From CAVPKN01 sp964588495 (GTDB lineage Bacteria; Chlamydiota; Chlamydiia; Chlamydiales; JAAKFR01): a stretch of 32,814 nucleotides of DNA. The stretch spans positions 1 to 32,814 of the forward strand of contig CAZPPS010000024.1 of the NCBI GenBank assembly GCA_964588495.1, given 5' to 3'. The notes beneath the pieces were generated by a model. The model worked only from the letters and a program-made list of their open reading frames with translations, was not told the origin of the DNA and did no database searches. Both the position numbers and the translations under genes were made by a program. This document shows positions 22,822-30,487 of this stretch, piece after piece; within the stretch, counting starts at the first letter, position 1; the number at the start of each line of letters is the position of its first letter.

Positions 22822-23545
22822 TTCCTTCTTCGGAGAGCTCAAAGGCCTTCATGGTGTTGCAAATCCGCCCATCAAGGCGCACGCCAATCCCACGGATTTG
22901 GACCATATTCCCAAGATCTCCAAACATCTCAAGCACAAGCTCGCAGGCTGTGATGATAAAATGCACTTTTTTGCCTGGATTTTTGTGGATCAGCTCAAAA
23001 ATTTTATCGCCTACATAATGGATCGTGGGGATCAAAAGGGGAATTGTCTGAGGAGGCGCTGCATGCATCACTTTTGCAATGTCACATTGTCTACAAACAG
23101 GATTGTTAGGGTCACGGATACAGTGGTCATTAAAGCGTCCTGAGGGACATTCATGAGGTTTTTGGCAATAGGAGAAGCCAATCACAAGAAGGGCATCCGC
23201 TTTTTGCACGGATTCAATAAAAGATTCGAGAGAATCAACTCCGTAAAAGAAAAAATCGTTGTCTCGGACAAAAGATTTTTTTTTGAAAACAGATTTGAGG
23301 AAGTTGGCCCCATAAAAAAAGGGGCGTTTGAGGAAGTGATTGCGGATTTTGCCCTCTTTGTCGTGTAAAGCCATATATTTAAAGCTTTTCCACTTCAAGT
23401 TTTGGGCTGTTTCCTCAGCGATTCCCGGAATTTGTGGCAGCACTTTCAACTTTTTAACAGGTGCTTTTTGTGCTGCCTCTTCAGAGCCTGCATCCCATTT
23501 AGCTTCCGCTTCTTCCCATGAATTGTGTTGGTCCCAGAATTTCAT
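22727..23545 (-). CDS. Conserved cysteine-rich protein of unknown function
   Basis: About 272 residues from ATG 23545; upstream codons in this frame overlap the preceding small gene and look non-coding. Starts MKFWDQHNSWEEAEAKWDAG. Mid-protein, ALLVIGFSYCQKPHECPSGR, then NDHCIRDPNNPVCRQCD, gives five Cys in about 35 residues that could bind iron-sulfur or zinc. Next come IPLLIPTIHYVGDKIFELI and VHFIITACELVLEMFGDLGN, a Rossmann-like alternation with another Cys, and a final GIGVRLDGRICNTMKAFELS. The layout recalls DUF116-type proteins, but I am not sure of that. It follows a 60-residue gene by 25 bases, likely the same transcript, and overlaps the trhO end by 95 bases. Confidence 0.7.
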   Translation of the reverse strand: MKFWDQHNSWEEAEAKWDAGSEEAAQKAPVKKLKVLPQIPGIAEETAQNLKWKSFKYMALHDKEGKIRNHFLKRPFFYGANFLKSVFKKKSFVRDNDFFFYGVDSLESFIESVQKADALLVIGFSYCQKPHECPSGRFNDHCIRDPNNPVCRQCDIAKVMHAAPPQTIPLLIPTIHYVGDKIFELIHKNPGKKVHFIITACELVLEMFGDLGNMVQIRGIGVRLDGRICNTMKAFELSEEGIKPGLTVVTQSTQKQLLDLLKTLRSDINASF

Positions 23546-23570
23546 AGAAGAAGCATAGAACGGAATTGCT

Positions 23571-23753
23571 TTATGAACAATCCTCTTCTTCTTCTTCGAA
23601 TACTTCCTGAGCGGCACTTTTAATGGTGGCAAGCCCTTCCGGAAAGCCAATCAATTTTAAAAGACGGTCAACATAGTCAATTTCGCTGACGAGCTGGTCG
23701 TTTACAAACTCTAAGTAAGCAATTTTTTTTTCTAAAGCGTTTGTGGGTTGCAT
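23571..23753 (-). CDS. Small acidic coiled-coil protein (60 residues)
   Basis: MQPTNALEKKIAYLEFVNDQ begins a heptad-like coiled coil that runs to about residue 35, followed by LLKLIGFPEGLATIKSAAQE and an acidic tail (EEEEEDCS). GGAGG about five bases before the ATG is a strong ribosome site. The size and early coiled coil are faintly SlyX-like, but the Pro-rich SlyX end is absent. First gene of a two-gene unit with the Cys-rich protein below. Function unknown. Confidence 0.75.
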   Translation of the reverse strand: MQPTNALEKKIAYLEFVNDQLVSEIDYVDRLLKLIGFPEGLATIKSAAQEVFEEEEEDCS

Positions 23754-23825
23754 GTATCCTCCGATTCTTTTCGAGGATTAACTATGCAATTGGGATGCCA
23801 AAATAAAGTTTCGGTTTGTAGGAAA

Positions 23826-23935
23826 TTCCCGTGCCCGTGCCCGTGCCTGTGCCCGCCCTTTCCCGGTGGCTTTTAAGACTAAGACTTTCGGGAAACGGGC
23901 GGGCACGGGCACGGGCACAGGGACGGGCACGGGAT
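23826..23935. repeat. GTGCCC-type inverted repeat hairpin
   Basis: The left arm (23826-23864) is made of gtgccc hexamers followed by cgccctttcccg. The right arm (23887-23935) is its complement with extra hexamers (ggcgggcacgggcacgggca, then cagggacgggcacggga). Arms differ in hexamer number, as replication slippage would produce. It follows the MORN lipoprotein gene on the minus strand and may stabilise or end that transcript. Confidence 0.75.
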
Positions 23936-23941
23936 GGAGGG

Positions 23942-24907
23942 TTAGCGCATGTTAGTGGGCGGAGTCAGGAGGTCAAAAGTAAATCGAGAGACTAGCTCAC
24001 CTTGATAATACCACTCAGAACGGGTTTCTTTGTTGCTAATGTGGTAGATCCGCTCGCCATGTTGCACATTATTTTGCCATGTGATCTCTTCAGCGAGGAT
24101 ATTGCCATCGCGGAAGCGGTATTCAGTTCCGTGTTTAACACCGTTGACATAAGGGATTTCAGCGATTTTTTCTCCGTTCTGATAGGCAACTGTAATGCCT
24201 GTTTGCTTGCCATGGTTCCACTGTTCAACGGTATTCGGAAGGCCGCCATTTAAAAATGTTAGGCGCGTGCCGTGGAGCACACCGTTTTGGTAGGTAGCGA
24301 TAGAGGAAGGTTCTCCATTTGGAAAGTAAGTCCCTCTTTCTACCATCTGTCCGTTGTAAAAGCCTTCTTTGGCAAGAAGTACACCCTCGTTTGAGCGGCG
24401 AATGCGATTGCCGTGCCCATCGACAATTTTAGATTCTACGACATTTAACGGAGTTCGGTATTCCCCATAAACAAGAAGTGCATCATCGTAGTGCTCAGTA
24501 GCTTGTGGAGTCCCATCTTCATACCAGCGTGTGAGCTTGACCAATTTACCGCTTCTGTTGAATTGCTCTTCGTTCAGGGGAGCGCCGCTTGCATAGTGTT
24601 CTTTTTTTGCAACAAGGGCACCTTTGGCATAAGTTTCTGTATACTGGGTGGTTTTAGAATTGGGGAAGGTATAGGTTACATCACCTTCTAAAACTCCCTG
24701 CTCATAATTTGAGGTTACAGTGACACCATCTTTTCGAAGGCCAATTGTCTGACCATCCCGGCCTTGGCTTTCCCAGTCTGCTTTGGCAACAGGGACTCCA
24801 AATTTATGGACATAAGTCTCTTTGACAATGTCGCGGCTTTGATTGCTCGTACTGCAGGCTGCAAGTGCAAGGCAGACAAGTGAAAGTAAGGGCAGTGTCT
24901 TTTTCAT
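23942..24907 (-). CDS. MORN-repeat lipoprotein
   Basis: 321 residues. Signal peptide MKKTLPLLSLVCLALAAC with lipidated Cys18. The mature protein is a ladder of MORN-variant repeats (Y-x-N/D-G pattern), for example RWYEDGTPQATEHYDD, GFYNGQMVERGTYFPNGEPS, ATYQNGVLHGTRLTFLNGGL and PYVNGVKHGTEYRFRDGNIL. Such repeats form extended beta-sheets and occur in YwqK-like proteins; the molecular role is unknown. It starts ten bases after the pheT stop with AAGGA upstream, so it is co-transcribed with pheT. From memory, C. trachomatis also has a gene of this type directly beside pheT (CT476). Confidence 0.82.
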   Translation of the reverse strand: MKKTLPLLSLVCLALAACSTSNQSRDIVKETYVHKFGVPVAKADWESQGRDGQTIGLRKDGVTVTSNYEQGVLEGDVTYTFPNSKTTQYTETYAKGALVAKKEHYASGAPLNEEQFNRSGKLVKLTRWYEDGTPQATEHYDDALLVYGEYRTPLNVVESKIVDGHGNRIRRSNEGVLLAKEGFYNGQMVERGTYFPNGEPSSIATYQNGVLHGTRLTFLNGGLPNTVEQWNHGKQTGITVAYQNGEKIAEIPYVNGVKHGTEYRFRDGNILAEEITWQNNVQHGERIYHISNKETRSEWYYQGELVSRFTFDLLTPPTNMR

Positions 24908-24917
24908 GGGATTTTCC

Positions 24918-26951
24918 TTAAGTTATGTGTTCTAATATAGCCTTTGTGATCCGAAGATGTTCATTCTCAACTGTAGCAAGAGAGACGGTTGTGTGCTTAT
25001 CACGATAAACAAATCGAAAAGTGACGTTTTTCCGATCAGATCCTAATTTGTCGCTTCTGTAAACGTCAAGTAAAGAAAAAGATTCGAGCAAATCGGATGG
25101 GATTTGTTGGATCCATCCAGTCAATTGTCCCACACTTATCTGATCCGGAACAGTCACTGTCCAATCCCGGCTAGAAGCTGGGTATTGTGGCAGGGGCTTG
25201 ATTTGGATCGCTTCGGGAAGATGGCTGTAAAGATCGTGCAGATTCAATTCAGCAAAAAAAGCCGGTTGGTTTAAATCGGCCTTTTTTAAGGTGCTTGGAT
25301 GAACTTCTCCCATAATCCCAACGCGCACGTTATGGATTATAATCTCTGCTTGTCTTCCTGGATGGAAGTTTTCAAACTTACTGGGAGAAAACGAAAAATT
25401 TTCGATTTTAAGAGAAGCAAATAGATTTTCAACAATCCCTTTCAAGTCAAAAAAGTCCACTTTTTCATTTTTTGTTTCAAATTGGCCGGGAGCTCTGTCG
25501 CCTGAGAGGATGATCGAGGCAACAGGAGGCTCATAAAAGTGTTCTTTTGCCGTAAAGTGGACACGCCCGATCTCAAAACCTGCGACTGTGTGGATGTCAT
25601 GATCGGCATTCACTTTAAGGACGCTGAGCATCCCTGGAAGAAGGGATGGACGCATGACCGATTGTTCTGTGGAATGGGGATTTAACAGATGGATGAGTGT
25701 ACGCGAAGGGATATTGTCTGTAGAAATTAAACTGGCTTGAAGAGGGCTGATCAAATCGCAAGTCATAAATTCCTGTAAACCTTCAGAAATAAGACGGCAC
25801 CGTACTTTGCGCGAAAAAAGATACTCTGGGCTGTTTTTAAGGTTTCCTGTCCTGAAAAAAGCACGCTCCTTTTTCTTGATGTTGTCGTAGCCATAGAGCC
25901 TTGCGACCTCTTCCACGAGATCAATTTCCTCTTTCATATCATGACGGTATGTAGGCGCTTTGACTGTGATCACATCACCTTTGGTATTCACAACTTCAAA
26001 GTGGAGACGGGACAAGATGGTTTCCACTTCGCTCATCCCAAGCTGTGTCCCCAATAGCTGGTTGACCCTCGAGATGCGGCAGGAAATGGTTAAGGGCTCA
26101 AAATTTTTAGCTTTGACATCGAGAACCCCTTTTAAGGCAACTCCGCCCGCTAAGGAACAAATCATAGTTGTTGCCAGATCAAGAGCCTCTAAAACTCCGT
26201 TTGGATCGGTTCCCCTCTCGAAGCGGTAAGAGGCCTCAGAACGTATTCCCAAATGTTTGGCAGCTCTTCGGATGTGATTTGGCTCGAAATAAGCCGACTC
26301 TAGGAGGATTGTGGTGGTTTTTTCGGAAACTTCCGTCTCCAAAGATCCCATGATGCCTGCAACTGCCACCGGTTTTTGAGCGTCACAGATTAATAGAGTT
26401 TCTTGCGATGGAAAATGCTCTTTCCCGTCCAAAGTGACGATTTTTTCCCCTTTTTTTGCAGAGCGCACGACAATGCGCTTTTCTGTTAGTTGATCGAGAT
26501 CAAAGGCGTGTAGGGGATGGCCTAATTCCAAAAGGACAAAATTTGTGATGTCGACAACGTTGTTGACCCTACGCATGCCGCAGGCTTCAATGCGCGTTTT
26601 AAGCCAATCAGGGGAAGGGGTGACGCGCACATTGGTAATCACACGGCAAGCATAGCGGGGGCAGGCTTCGGGATTTTCAACCTGGACACTTGTGAGCTTC
26701 TCGATGGATTCATCACTTTCGCTGACAAAAACTTTGGGGCTTTTACATTTTTTGTCGATAGCAGAGCCAAGCTCGCGGGCAATCCCCCGGATGCTGGCGC
26801 AGTGGACAAGATTCGGCGTGAGCGCAATTTCCATGACAGAATTGTGAATACCTTCCATCTCAAGACCCGTTGTTGTGAGGGTCTCGCCAATTTGCTCGGG
26901 CGTCAAATCTGTTTCAATATATTCCTGTAACCAATCTAGGGGAATTTTCAT
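24918..26951 (-). CDS. pheT: Phenylalanyl-tRNA synthetase beta subunit lacking the tRNA-binding OB domain
   Basis: 677 residues against about 790 usually. MKIPLDWLQEYIETDLTPEQ and TGLEMEGIHNS (B1, residues 1-38) jump straight to VMEIALTPNLVHCASIRGIA, which in E. coli PheT comes after the EMAP-type tRNA-binding domain (about residues 40-150). That domain is cleanly missing in frame. The rest is complete: B3/B4 editing domain (PDWLKTRIEACGMRRVNNVV, then LGHPLHAFD), B5 (TISCRISRVNQLLGTQLG), the catalytic-like core (YRHDMKEEIDLVEEVARLYG) and the C-terminal FDX-ACB fold (PLPQYPASSRDWTVTVPDQI). With PheS (not in the window) it charges tRNA-Phe and edits misacylated Tyr. Co-transcribed with the MORN lipoprotein. 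Confidence 0.95.
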   Translation of the reverse strand: MKIPLDWLQEYIETDLTPEQIGETLTTTGLEMEGIHNSVMEIALTPNLVHCASIRGIARELGSAIDKKCKSPKVFVSESDESIEKLTSVQVENPEACPRYACRVITNVRVTPSPDWLKTRIEACGMRRVNNVVDITNFVLLELGHPLHAFDLDQLTEKRIVVRSAKKGEKIVTLDGKEHFPSQETLLICDAQKPVAVAGIMGSLETEVSEKTTTILLESAYFEPNHIRRAAKHLGIRSEASYRFERGTDPNGVLEALDLATTMICSLAGGVALKGVLDVKAKNFEPLTISCRISRVNQLLGTQLGMSEVETILSRLHFEVVNTKGDVITVKAPTYRHDMKEEIDLVEEVARLYGYDNIKKKERAFFRTGNLKNSPEYLFSRKVRCRLISEGLQEFMTCDLISPLQASLISTDNIPSRTLIHLLNPHSTEQSVMRPSLLPGMLSVLKVNADHDIHTVAGFEIGRVHFTAKEHFYEPPVASIILSGDRAPGQFETKNEKVDFFDLKGIVENLFASLKIENFSFSPSKFENFHPGRQAEIIIHNVRVGIMGEVHPSTLKKADLNQPAFFAELNLHDLYSHLPEAIQIKPLPQYPASSRDWTVTVPDQISVGQLTGWIQQIPSDLLESFSLLDVYRSDKLGSDRKNVTFRFVYRDKHTTVSLATVENEHLRITKAILEHIT

Positions 26952-27013
26952 GATGCAAAAAAAAGTTTTTTTATAATTTTTTCGGTGTGATTTTACGAGA
27001 CCAAAGTTATAGT

Positions 27014-27179
27014 AACCTTAGTTTTGGGTTCTTTTCCCTCATCCTCAGGGATTTTTGCGGTCCCAATCGCACTTTTTTGCTCGCAAATAGCGCTTTCAGC
27101 TATGAGCTTCGCAAAAAATTGCGATTTTGCCTCACAAAAATCCACTGATTATGAGGAAAAATAACCCAAAACTAAGGTT
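27014..27179. mobile_element. MITE-like long hairpin (166 bp) between pheT and the LysM gene
   Basis: The ends aaccttagttttgggtt (27014-27030) and its complement (27163-27179) pair perfectly, and pairing goes on inward with few mismatches (ttttccctcat against atgaggaaaa; gggatttttg against caaaaatcc; aatcgca against tgcgatt). It is flanked by agt on both sides (27011-27013, 27180-27182), perhaps a 3-bp target duplication. It lies between divergent genes and ends 22 bases before the LysM start. No coding capacity. Confidence 0.65.
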
Positions 27180-27201
27180 AGTAACAAGAGAGAAATTTTT
27201 T

Positions 27202-28359
27202 ATGTCTAAATCACCCTGGCTTCGACAGACTTTAATCTTAAGCGTTTTGCTAAATATAGCTCTTGTGGGGACTTTTTTTTATTTTTTGATCCACGATAAC
27301 CCTTTGCATTTTTCCTATAAGCCCAAAGCTGAAGGAGAATATGAAGATTTAGAAATCGCAGAGACCCTTTTGGGACGTCTGCATGCTTTGCCTTATGACA
27401 AATTGCTCGCTCTTTTAGGCGATACAAGAAAAATGCAACATGGCTACATGGTGCGCGATTTTGCGCTCGGAGCTCTCGCCAGCTTTCATGATTTTGATAT
27501 TGGGCGGTGTCTTGGGAGAAAAATTGCGAGCAGAAAGTGGGAGTCGAGCGGCGATACATTTCTTTTGTTTCCGGGTGTTTCTGATGAAGATTTTGAGCAG
27601 CTGCAACACTTTGCAAGGACACAGCTTTGGCCTTTTAGCGCAAAAGGGCTTTTACGCTTGATTGCCGATAAAGGCATTGAAGAGAGTAACACCCATTTAG
27701 TGAATTTCTTTTGTCACACGCCCCAATTTGTCTTGCTGGAAACCCTTTTTGCAAGGGCTAAGGCCCCGGTTCTTAAAAAAAATATCCTCTCTTTAGCGCT
27801 TGAGTGTGGTTTTGATCAAATCGATGAATTTTATCAAAGACAGGAAAAAAATGCCGATTTCTCCCCCTCGATAAGGCAAGAATTTCTTCTCGAAGCCTTG
27901 AATAAAGGCTCAAAAACGGCAGCGGAGCTCCTTTTGCTGACAGATAAAAAATTTGCTATCCAGGATCTCGATAACGAGCAGCTGCTTAAAATCATAGATT
28001 TGATCTCCATTGATTCTCCCCAAGGAAGTCAGTTTTTAGAGATGGTTGCTGCAACGCCGAGATCTGAAGTTTTGAGAGAAAAAGCCCTGAAAAAGCTTTC
28101 AAGATATGTCAACAAAGGTAAAGAGGAAGTTGCAGGACATTTTGTTGAAAAACCTGGCCTTAAAAATTTAAGGCCGACGTTTCGGCAGGAGCCTCCCAAA
28201 GCTCCCGATCCCCGTTTCCACATTGTCCAACCTGGAGAATCTTTGTGGATCATTGGTCGCAAATATGGAGTGCCGTTAGAGGTATTGATGGAGGCAAATC
28301 ATCTTCAGTCGACTGTCATTCAGGTGGGGAAAAGTCTAAAGATTCCGGTTCTGCAGTGA
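27202..28359 (+). CDS. Membrane-anchored LysM protein
   Basis: 385 residues from ATG 27202; the longer open frame from 27127 would begin inside the hairpin element. An N-terminal membrane anchor (LRQTLILSVLLNIALVGTFF, about 8-30) with few positive charges after it suggests the bulk is periplasmic. The middle is a long helical region, perhaps TPR/HEAT-like (LLGRLHALPYDKLLALLGDT and similar pairs). The last 50 residues form one LysM domain (FHIVQPGESLWIIGRKYGVP, then VIQVGKSLKIPVLQ), which binds glycan of peptidoglycan type. In chlamydiae this suggests a part in division-septum peptidoglycan. It is divergent from pheT, and its last 44 bases overlap yidD on the other strand. Confidence 0.85.
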   Translation: MSKSPWLRQTLILSVLLNIALVGTFFYFLIHDNPLHFSYKPKAEGEYEDLEIAETLLGRLHALPYDKLLALLGDTRKMQHGYMVRDFALGALASFHDFDIGRCLGRKIASRKWESSGDTFLLFPGVSDEDFEQLQHFARTQLWPFSAKGLLRLIADKGIEESNTHLVNFFCHTPQFVLLETLFARAKAPVLKKNILSLALECGFDQIDEFYQRQEKNADFSPSIRQEFLLEALNKGSKTAAELLLLTDKKFAIQDLDNEQLLKIIDLISIDSPQGSQFLEMVAATPRSEVLREKALKKLSRYVNKGKEEVAGHFVEKPGLKNLRPTFRQEPPKAPDPRFHIVQPGESLWIIGRKYGVPLEVLMEANHLQSTVIQVGKSLKIPVLQ

Positions 28360-28585
28360 CATCTGCAATGACATCTGCAATGACAGGATCATAGCCCCCT
28401 TGATGCCAGGGGCCGCACTTGGCCAGCCGCTTTAATGTGAGCCAGCTCCCTTTAATAACGCCGTATTCCAGTATCGCCTCTTTTGCATATTCCGAGCAGC
28501 TCGGGGCAAAACGGCAGCATGTGCCAAAAAAAGGGCTCAAACACAATTGATACAAACGGATCAGGCAAATACAAAAAGTTTTCAC
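28316..28585 (-). CDS. yidD: Membrane protein insertion efficiency factor YidD
   Basis: 89 residues from a GTG at 28585; an in-frame TTG at 28603 gives 95. Contains the full YidD signature: IRLYQLCLSPFFGTCCRFAP, then SCSEYAKEAILEYGVIKGSW, LTLKRLAKCGPWHQGGYDPV. The amphipathic N-terminus sits on the inner membrane, and the protein helps YidC insert membrane proteins. The C-terminal tail (VIADVIADVTAEPESLDFSP) is encoded by a short tandem duplication (tgacatctgcaa twice) and overlaps the end of the LysM gene, which suggests that both stops moved recently. In many bacteria yidD lies in the rnpA-yidC region; here it does not. Confidence 0.92.
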   Translation of the reverse strand: MKTFCICLIRLYQLCLSPFFGTCCRFAPSCSEYAKEAILEYGVIKGSWLTLKRLAKCGPWHQGGYDPVIADVIADVTAEPESLDFSPPE

Positions 28586-28656
28586 GCACTTATTATAGCA
28601 CAAAAAACGCTTGCGGGAAAGAGTATTCCTTGTTAGGATTTCAGGTTATTATTCTC

Positions 28657-28739
28657 GCGAAAGTGGCGAAATTGGTAGACGTACCACCTTGAGGTGGTGG
28701 CGGAGAAATCCAGTGGGGGTTCGAGTCCCCCCTTTCGCA
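28657..28739 (+). tRNA. tRNA-Leu (anticodon GAG)
   Basis: 83 bases. Acceptor arms gcgaaag and ctttcgc pair fully, discriminator A at 28739. Anticodon stem ccacc/ggtgg encloses ttGAGgt, giving anticodon GAG (28691-28693). The long variable arm (cggagaaatccagtg region) marks a class II tRNA. T arm ggggttcgagtcccc. CCA is not encoded. It ends 18 bases before the start of the next coding gene. Confidence 0.95.
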
Positions 28740-28757
28740 TATTTAAGTCCATTTCTC

Positions 28758-29363
28758 ATGCTAAAACTCATATTTCTTTTTTTATTCCTTGCGGCCCCCT
28801 TATGTGCTGAGCGCATCACGATGGATCCAGCATCTCGTAATTACAAGATGGGACCTCTGCAGAAGGAGCGGGTCGATGTCTTTGATTTTGCAGGTTTTTT
28901 TCCCCGCCTTGAAAACATCGACGTGGACGCTCGGAAAAAAAAGAATGTCGATTTTCAGCTGACAGGCGATTATCCCATTTTGGAGAAAATCAGCTACGAA
29001 GGAGCCTTTGGAACTCTATCCGGGGCATTGACAGGGCGCTTCCCTAAGCTGACATTGATTAATTTCGTGTGTGCTAATACGGGCGTGAAACTGGACCTAA
29101 AAGCCCGCTGGACGCAGTCGTGTACTATCAATGTTTCTGGCGGCAATAAAGACATTGCTTTGATTCTGCCAAAAGATGTGGGCCTTGTGATTCACACAAA
29201 AACGGGTGTGAAAGGAAAGGTGATCGTCTCTGAGAATCTAAAAAGCAAAAAAAGATGGTATAACATTCTCAACAAGACATACCAAAACGATTTGGCAGAG
29301 ACGTCACCTATTGTCTTGACAATTTGTGTAGAGTCAATTGATGGGCGCATCACCCTGAATTAG
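28758..29363 (+). CDS. Small exported protein, unknown function
   Basis: 201 residues. Start MLKLIFLFLFLAAPLCAERI gives a signal peptide with an A-x-C/A-type cleavage site near residue 17. The mature part is beta-rich (FPRLENIDVDARKKKNVDFQ, then ISYEGAFGTLSGALTGRFPK, CTINVSGGNKDIALILPKDV and GLVIHTKTGVKGKVIVSENL), with the look of a repeated beta-strand ladder like that in LiaF/YvlB-type C-terminal domains. The longer open frame starting in the tRNA is not real. From memory, C. trachomatis has an uncharacterised gene at the matching place between yidD and recO. The end overlaps the convergent 55-residue gene by four bases. Confidence 0.75.
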   Translation: MLKLIFLFLFLAAPLCAERITMDPASRNYKMGPLQKERVDVFDFAGFFPRLENIDVDARKKKNVDFQLTGDYPILEKISYEGAFGTLSGALTGRFPKLTLINFVCANTGVKLDLKARWTQSCTINVSGGNKDIALILPKDVGLVIHTKTGVKGKVIVSENLKSKKRWYNILNKTYQNDLAETSPIVLTICVESIDGRITLN

Positions 29364-29527
29364 GTGCTTTTACCCTTCTTAATAGAGCCGTAGCGCTTTT
29401 TTGGGACTCCTTCCTTATACATCGCAGAAACAAGAGCTTTGCGCTCTATGTCTTTTCGGGACTGCTGTTTGAGATAGTCTTCTTGAGCAAATCTTGAAGC
29501 TTTGTTACCAGTTGGTTGTTTCTTCAT
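29360..29527 (-). CDS. Small basic protein (55 residues)
   Basis: MKKQPTGNKASRFAQEDYLK, then QQSRKDIERKALVSAMYKEG and VPKKRYGSIKKGKST, then TAA at 29360-29362. The AGGAGG ribosome site lies just before the ATG (29525-29527), one of the best in the window. The peptide is strongly basic and probably helical, suggesting nucleic-acid or ribosome binding. It lies between two core genes and overlaps its convergent neighbour by four bases. Family not recognised; possibly a small protein conserved in Chlamydiae. Easily missed because of its size. Confidence 0.7.
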   Translation of the reverse strand: MKKQPTGNKASRFAQEDYLKQQSRKDIERKALVSAMYKEGVPKKRYGSIKKGKST

Positions 29528-29593
29528 AACTCCCTCCTAGTTAATAACCTACTACTCATTATATATAAAAAGTATTATAAAAACAACCGTCCT

Positions 29594-29673
29594 CTCCCCT
29601 GCCCTTGCCCGCCCAGACTAAAGCCTAAAAACCCGATTGATTTGAGTCCAGGGGGCGGGGGCAGGGCAGGGGA
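29594..29673. repeat. GC-rich inverted repeat hairpin downstream of recO
   Basis: The left arm tcccctgcccttgcccgccc (29594-29613) pairs with the right arm near 29651-29673 (gggggcgggggcagggcagg and onward) around a spacer of about 37 bases. It is the same general type as the GTGCCC repeats at 20384 and 23826, but with a different unit. It ends a few bases beyond the recO stop and may protect or end that transcript. Confidence 0.65.
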
Positions 29674-29676
29674 AAT

Positions 29677-30327
29677 TCACTCAAATGCTTGGGCAAACAA
29701 CGTCTCTATCTTCCGAGCAAAGTTGTTGGGAATAGTGATGGAGCATGCAGATAGAGAACGAGAAAGGCTCAGCTCTGTCAGAAGTTGTTCTTCCTCTTCG
29801 GTAAATGGTAGAGCGCTTGGAGGGGGCTGATTGGGTGGATGACGCTCGCCGCCAAGGCGGCTGCAGGCTTCCAAAGGGGCTTTAAGCTCTAAAACCCCTT
29901 CATGGCGTAAAATTTTGAGTAAAAAAACAGTGTACAGAGTCTCTGGGAGGCTTTTAGGTAGGTGGTCGAGAAATTGCGCAAAAAGGGAAAAGAGCTTGGG
30001 AGCCGCTTTTCCGGGCCATTGAGATTTAAAGAGCGCTCGGATCATTTTCTCAGCCGTCGTTAAGGTTTCGTAGCGGTCCCGGATTTTTAAATTTTGTCTA
30101 AGCACTGAGCCTTCGCTGAGTTTGTGCAGATCCTTGCGTCCTTGAGTATAGTGAAATTCTCCATGAGTCAGAGGGGAGGTGAGGGCATTTAAATGCAGGT
30201 AATCCTTTTTTCTCCCTTTGGCGATGAGCTTCAACATCCCTTGGGGGGAAAATAAGGTCAGGATCCGGTCGTATTCTTTAAACGGAATTGACTGAAGGAC
30301 AATGGCTTCTATTTGATGAAGGTTCAT
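29677..30327 (-). CDS. recO: DNA repair protein RecO
   Basis: 216 residues. N-terminal OB fold (MNLHQIEAIVLQSIPFKEYD, then RILTLFSPQGMLKLIAKGRK), a basic DNA-binding surface, then the helical domain (TAEKMIRALFKSQWPGKAAP, then LFAQFLDHLPKSLPETLYTV, FLLKILRHEGVLEL). RecO loads RecA onto SSB-coated single strands together with RecR, and also anneals strands. It is shorter than E. coli RecO, and the Cys4 zinc module of some RecO proteins is absent. A Pro-rich loop (GERHPPNQPPPSALPFTEEE, about 160-180) replaces it. Lies back to back with the tRNA-Arg/rlmN pair. Confidence 0.92.
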   Translation of the reverse strand: MNLHQIEAIVLQSIPFKEYDRILTLFSPQGMLKLIAKGRKKDYLHLNALTSPLTHGEFHYTQGRKDLHKLSEGSVLRQNLKIRDRYETLTTAEKMIRALFKSQWPGKAAPKLFSLFAQFLDHLPKSLPETLYTVFLLKILRHEGVLELKAPLEACSRLGGERHPPNQPPPSALPFTEEEEQLLTELSLSRSLSACSITIPNNFARKIETLFAQAFE

Positions 30328-30397
30328 GACAAAATGAGTATGCGTCAGATTTTGCTTGAGGTCAACGCCTTTTGCTTGCTAAACTCTTCCTTTATCT

Positions 30398-30471
30398 GCA
30401 CCGATAGCTCAATCGGATAGAGTACCTGGCTTCGAACCAGGTGGTTAGAGGTTCGAGTCCTCTTCGGTGCA
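30398..30471 (+). tRNA. tRNA-Arg (anticodon TCG)
   Basis: 74 bases. Acceptor arms gcaccga/tcggtgc pair fully, discriminator A at 30471. D arm tagctcaatcggatagagta; anticodon stem cctgg/ccagg with loop ctTCGaa, giving TCG (30432-30434); T arm agaggttcgagtcctct. CCA is not encoded. It ends 16 bases before the rlmN ATG. Confidence 0.96.
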
Positions 30472-30487
30472 TCATTTCTATTTTTCT

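Noticed and set aside
23826..23935. CRISPR array
   Set aside because: The repeated units are hexamers in two inverted arms without unique spacers, and no cas genes are present.
28611..28757. N-terminal extension of the exported protein through tRNA-Leu
   Set aside because: It lies inside a complete tRNA gene, and a signal peptide begins exactly at ATG 28758.
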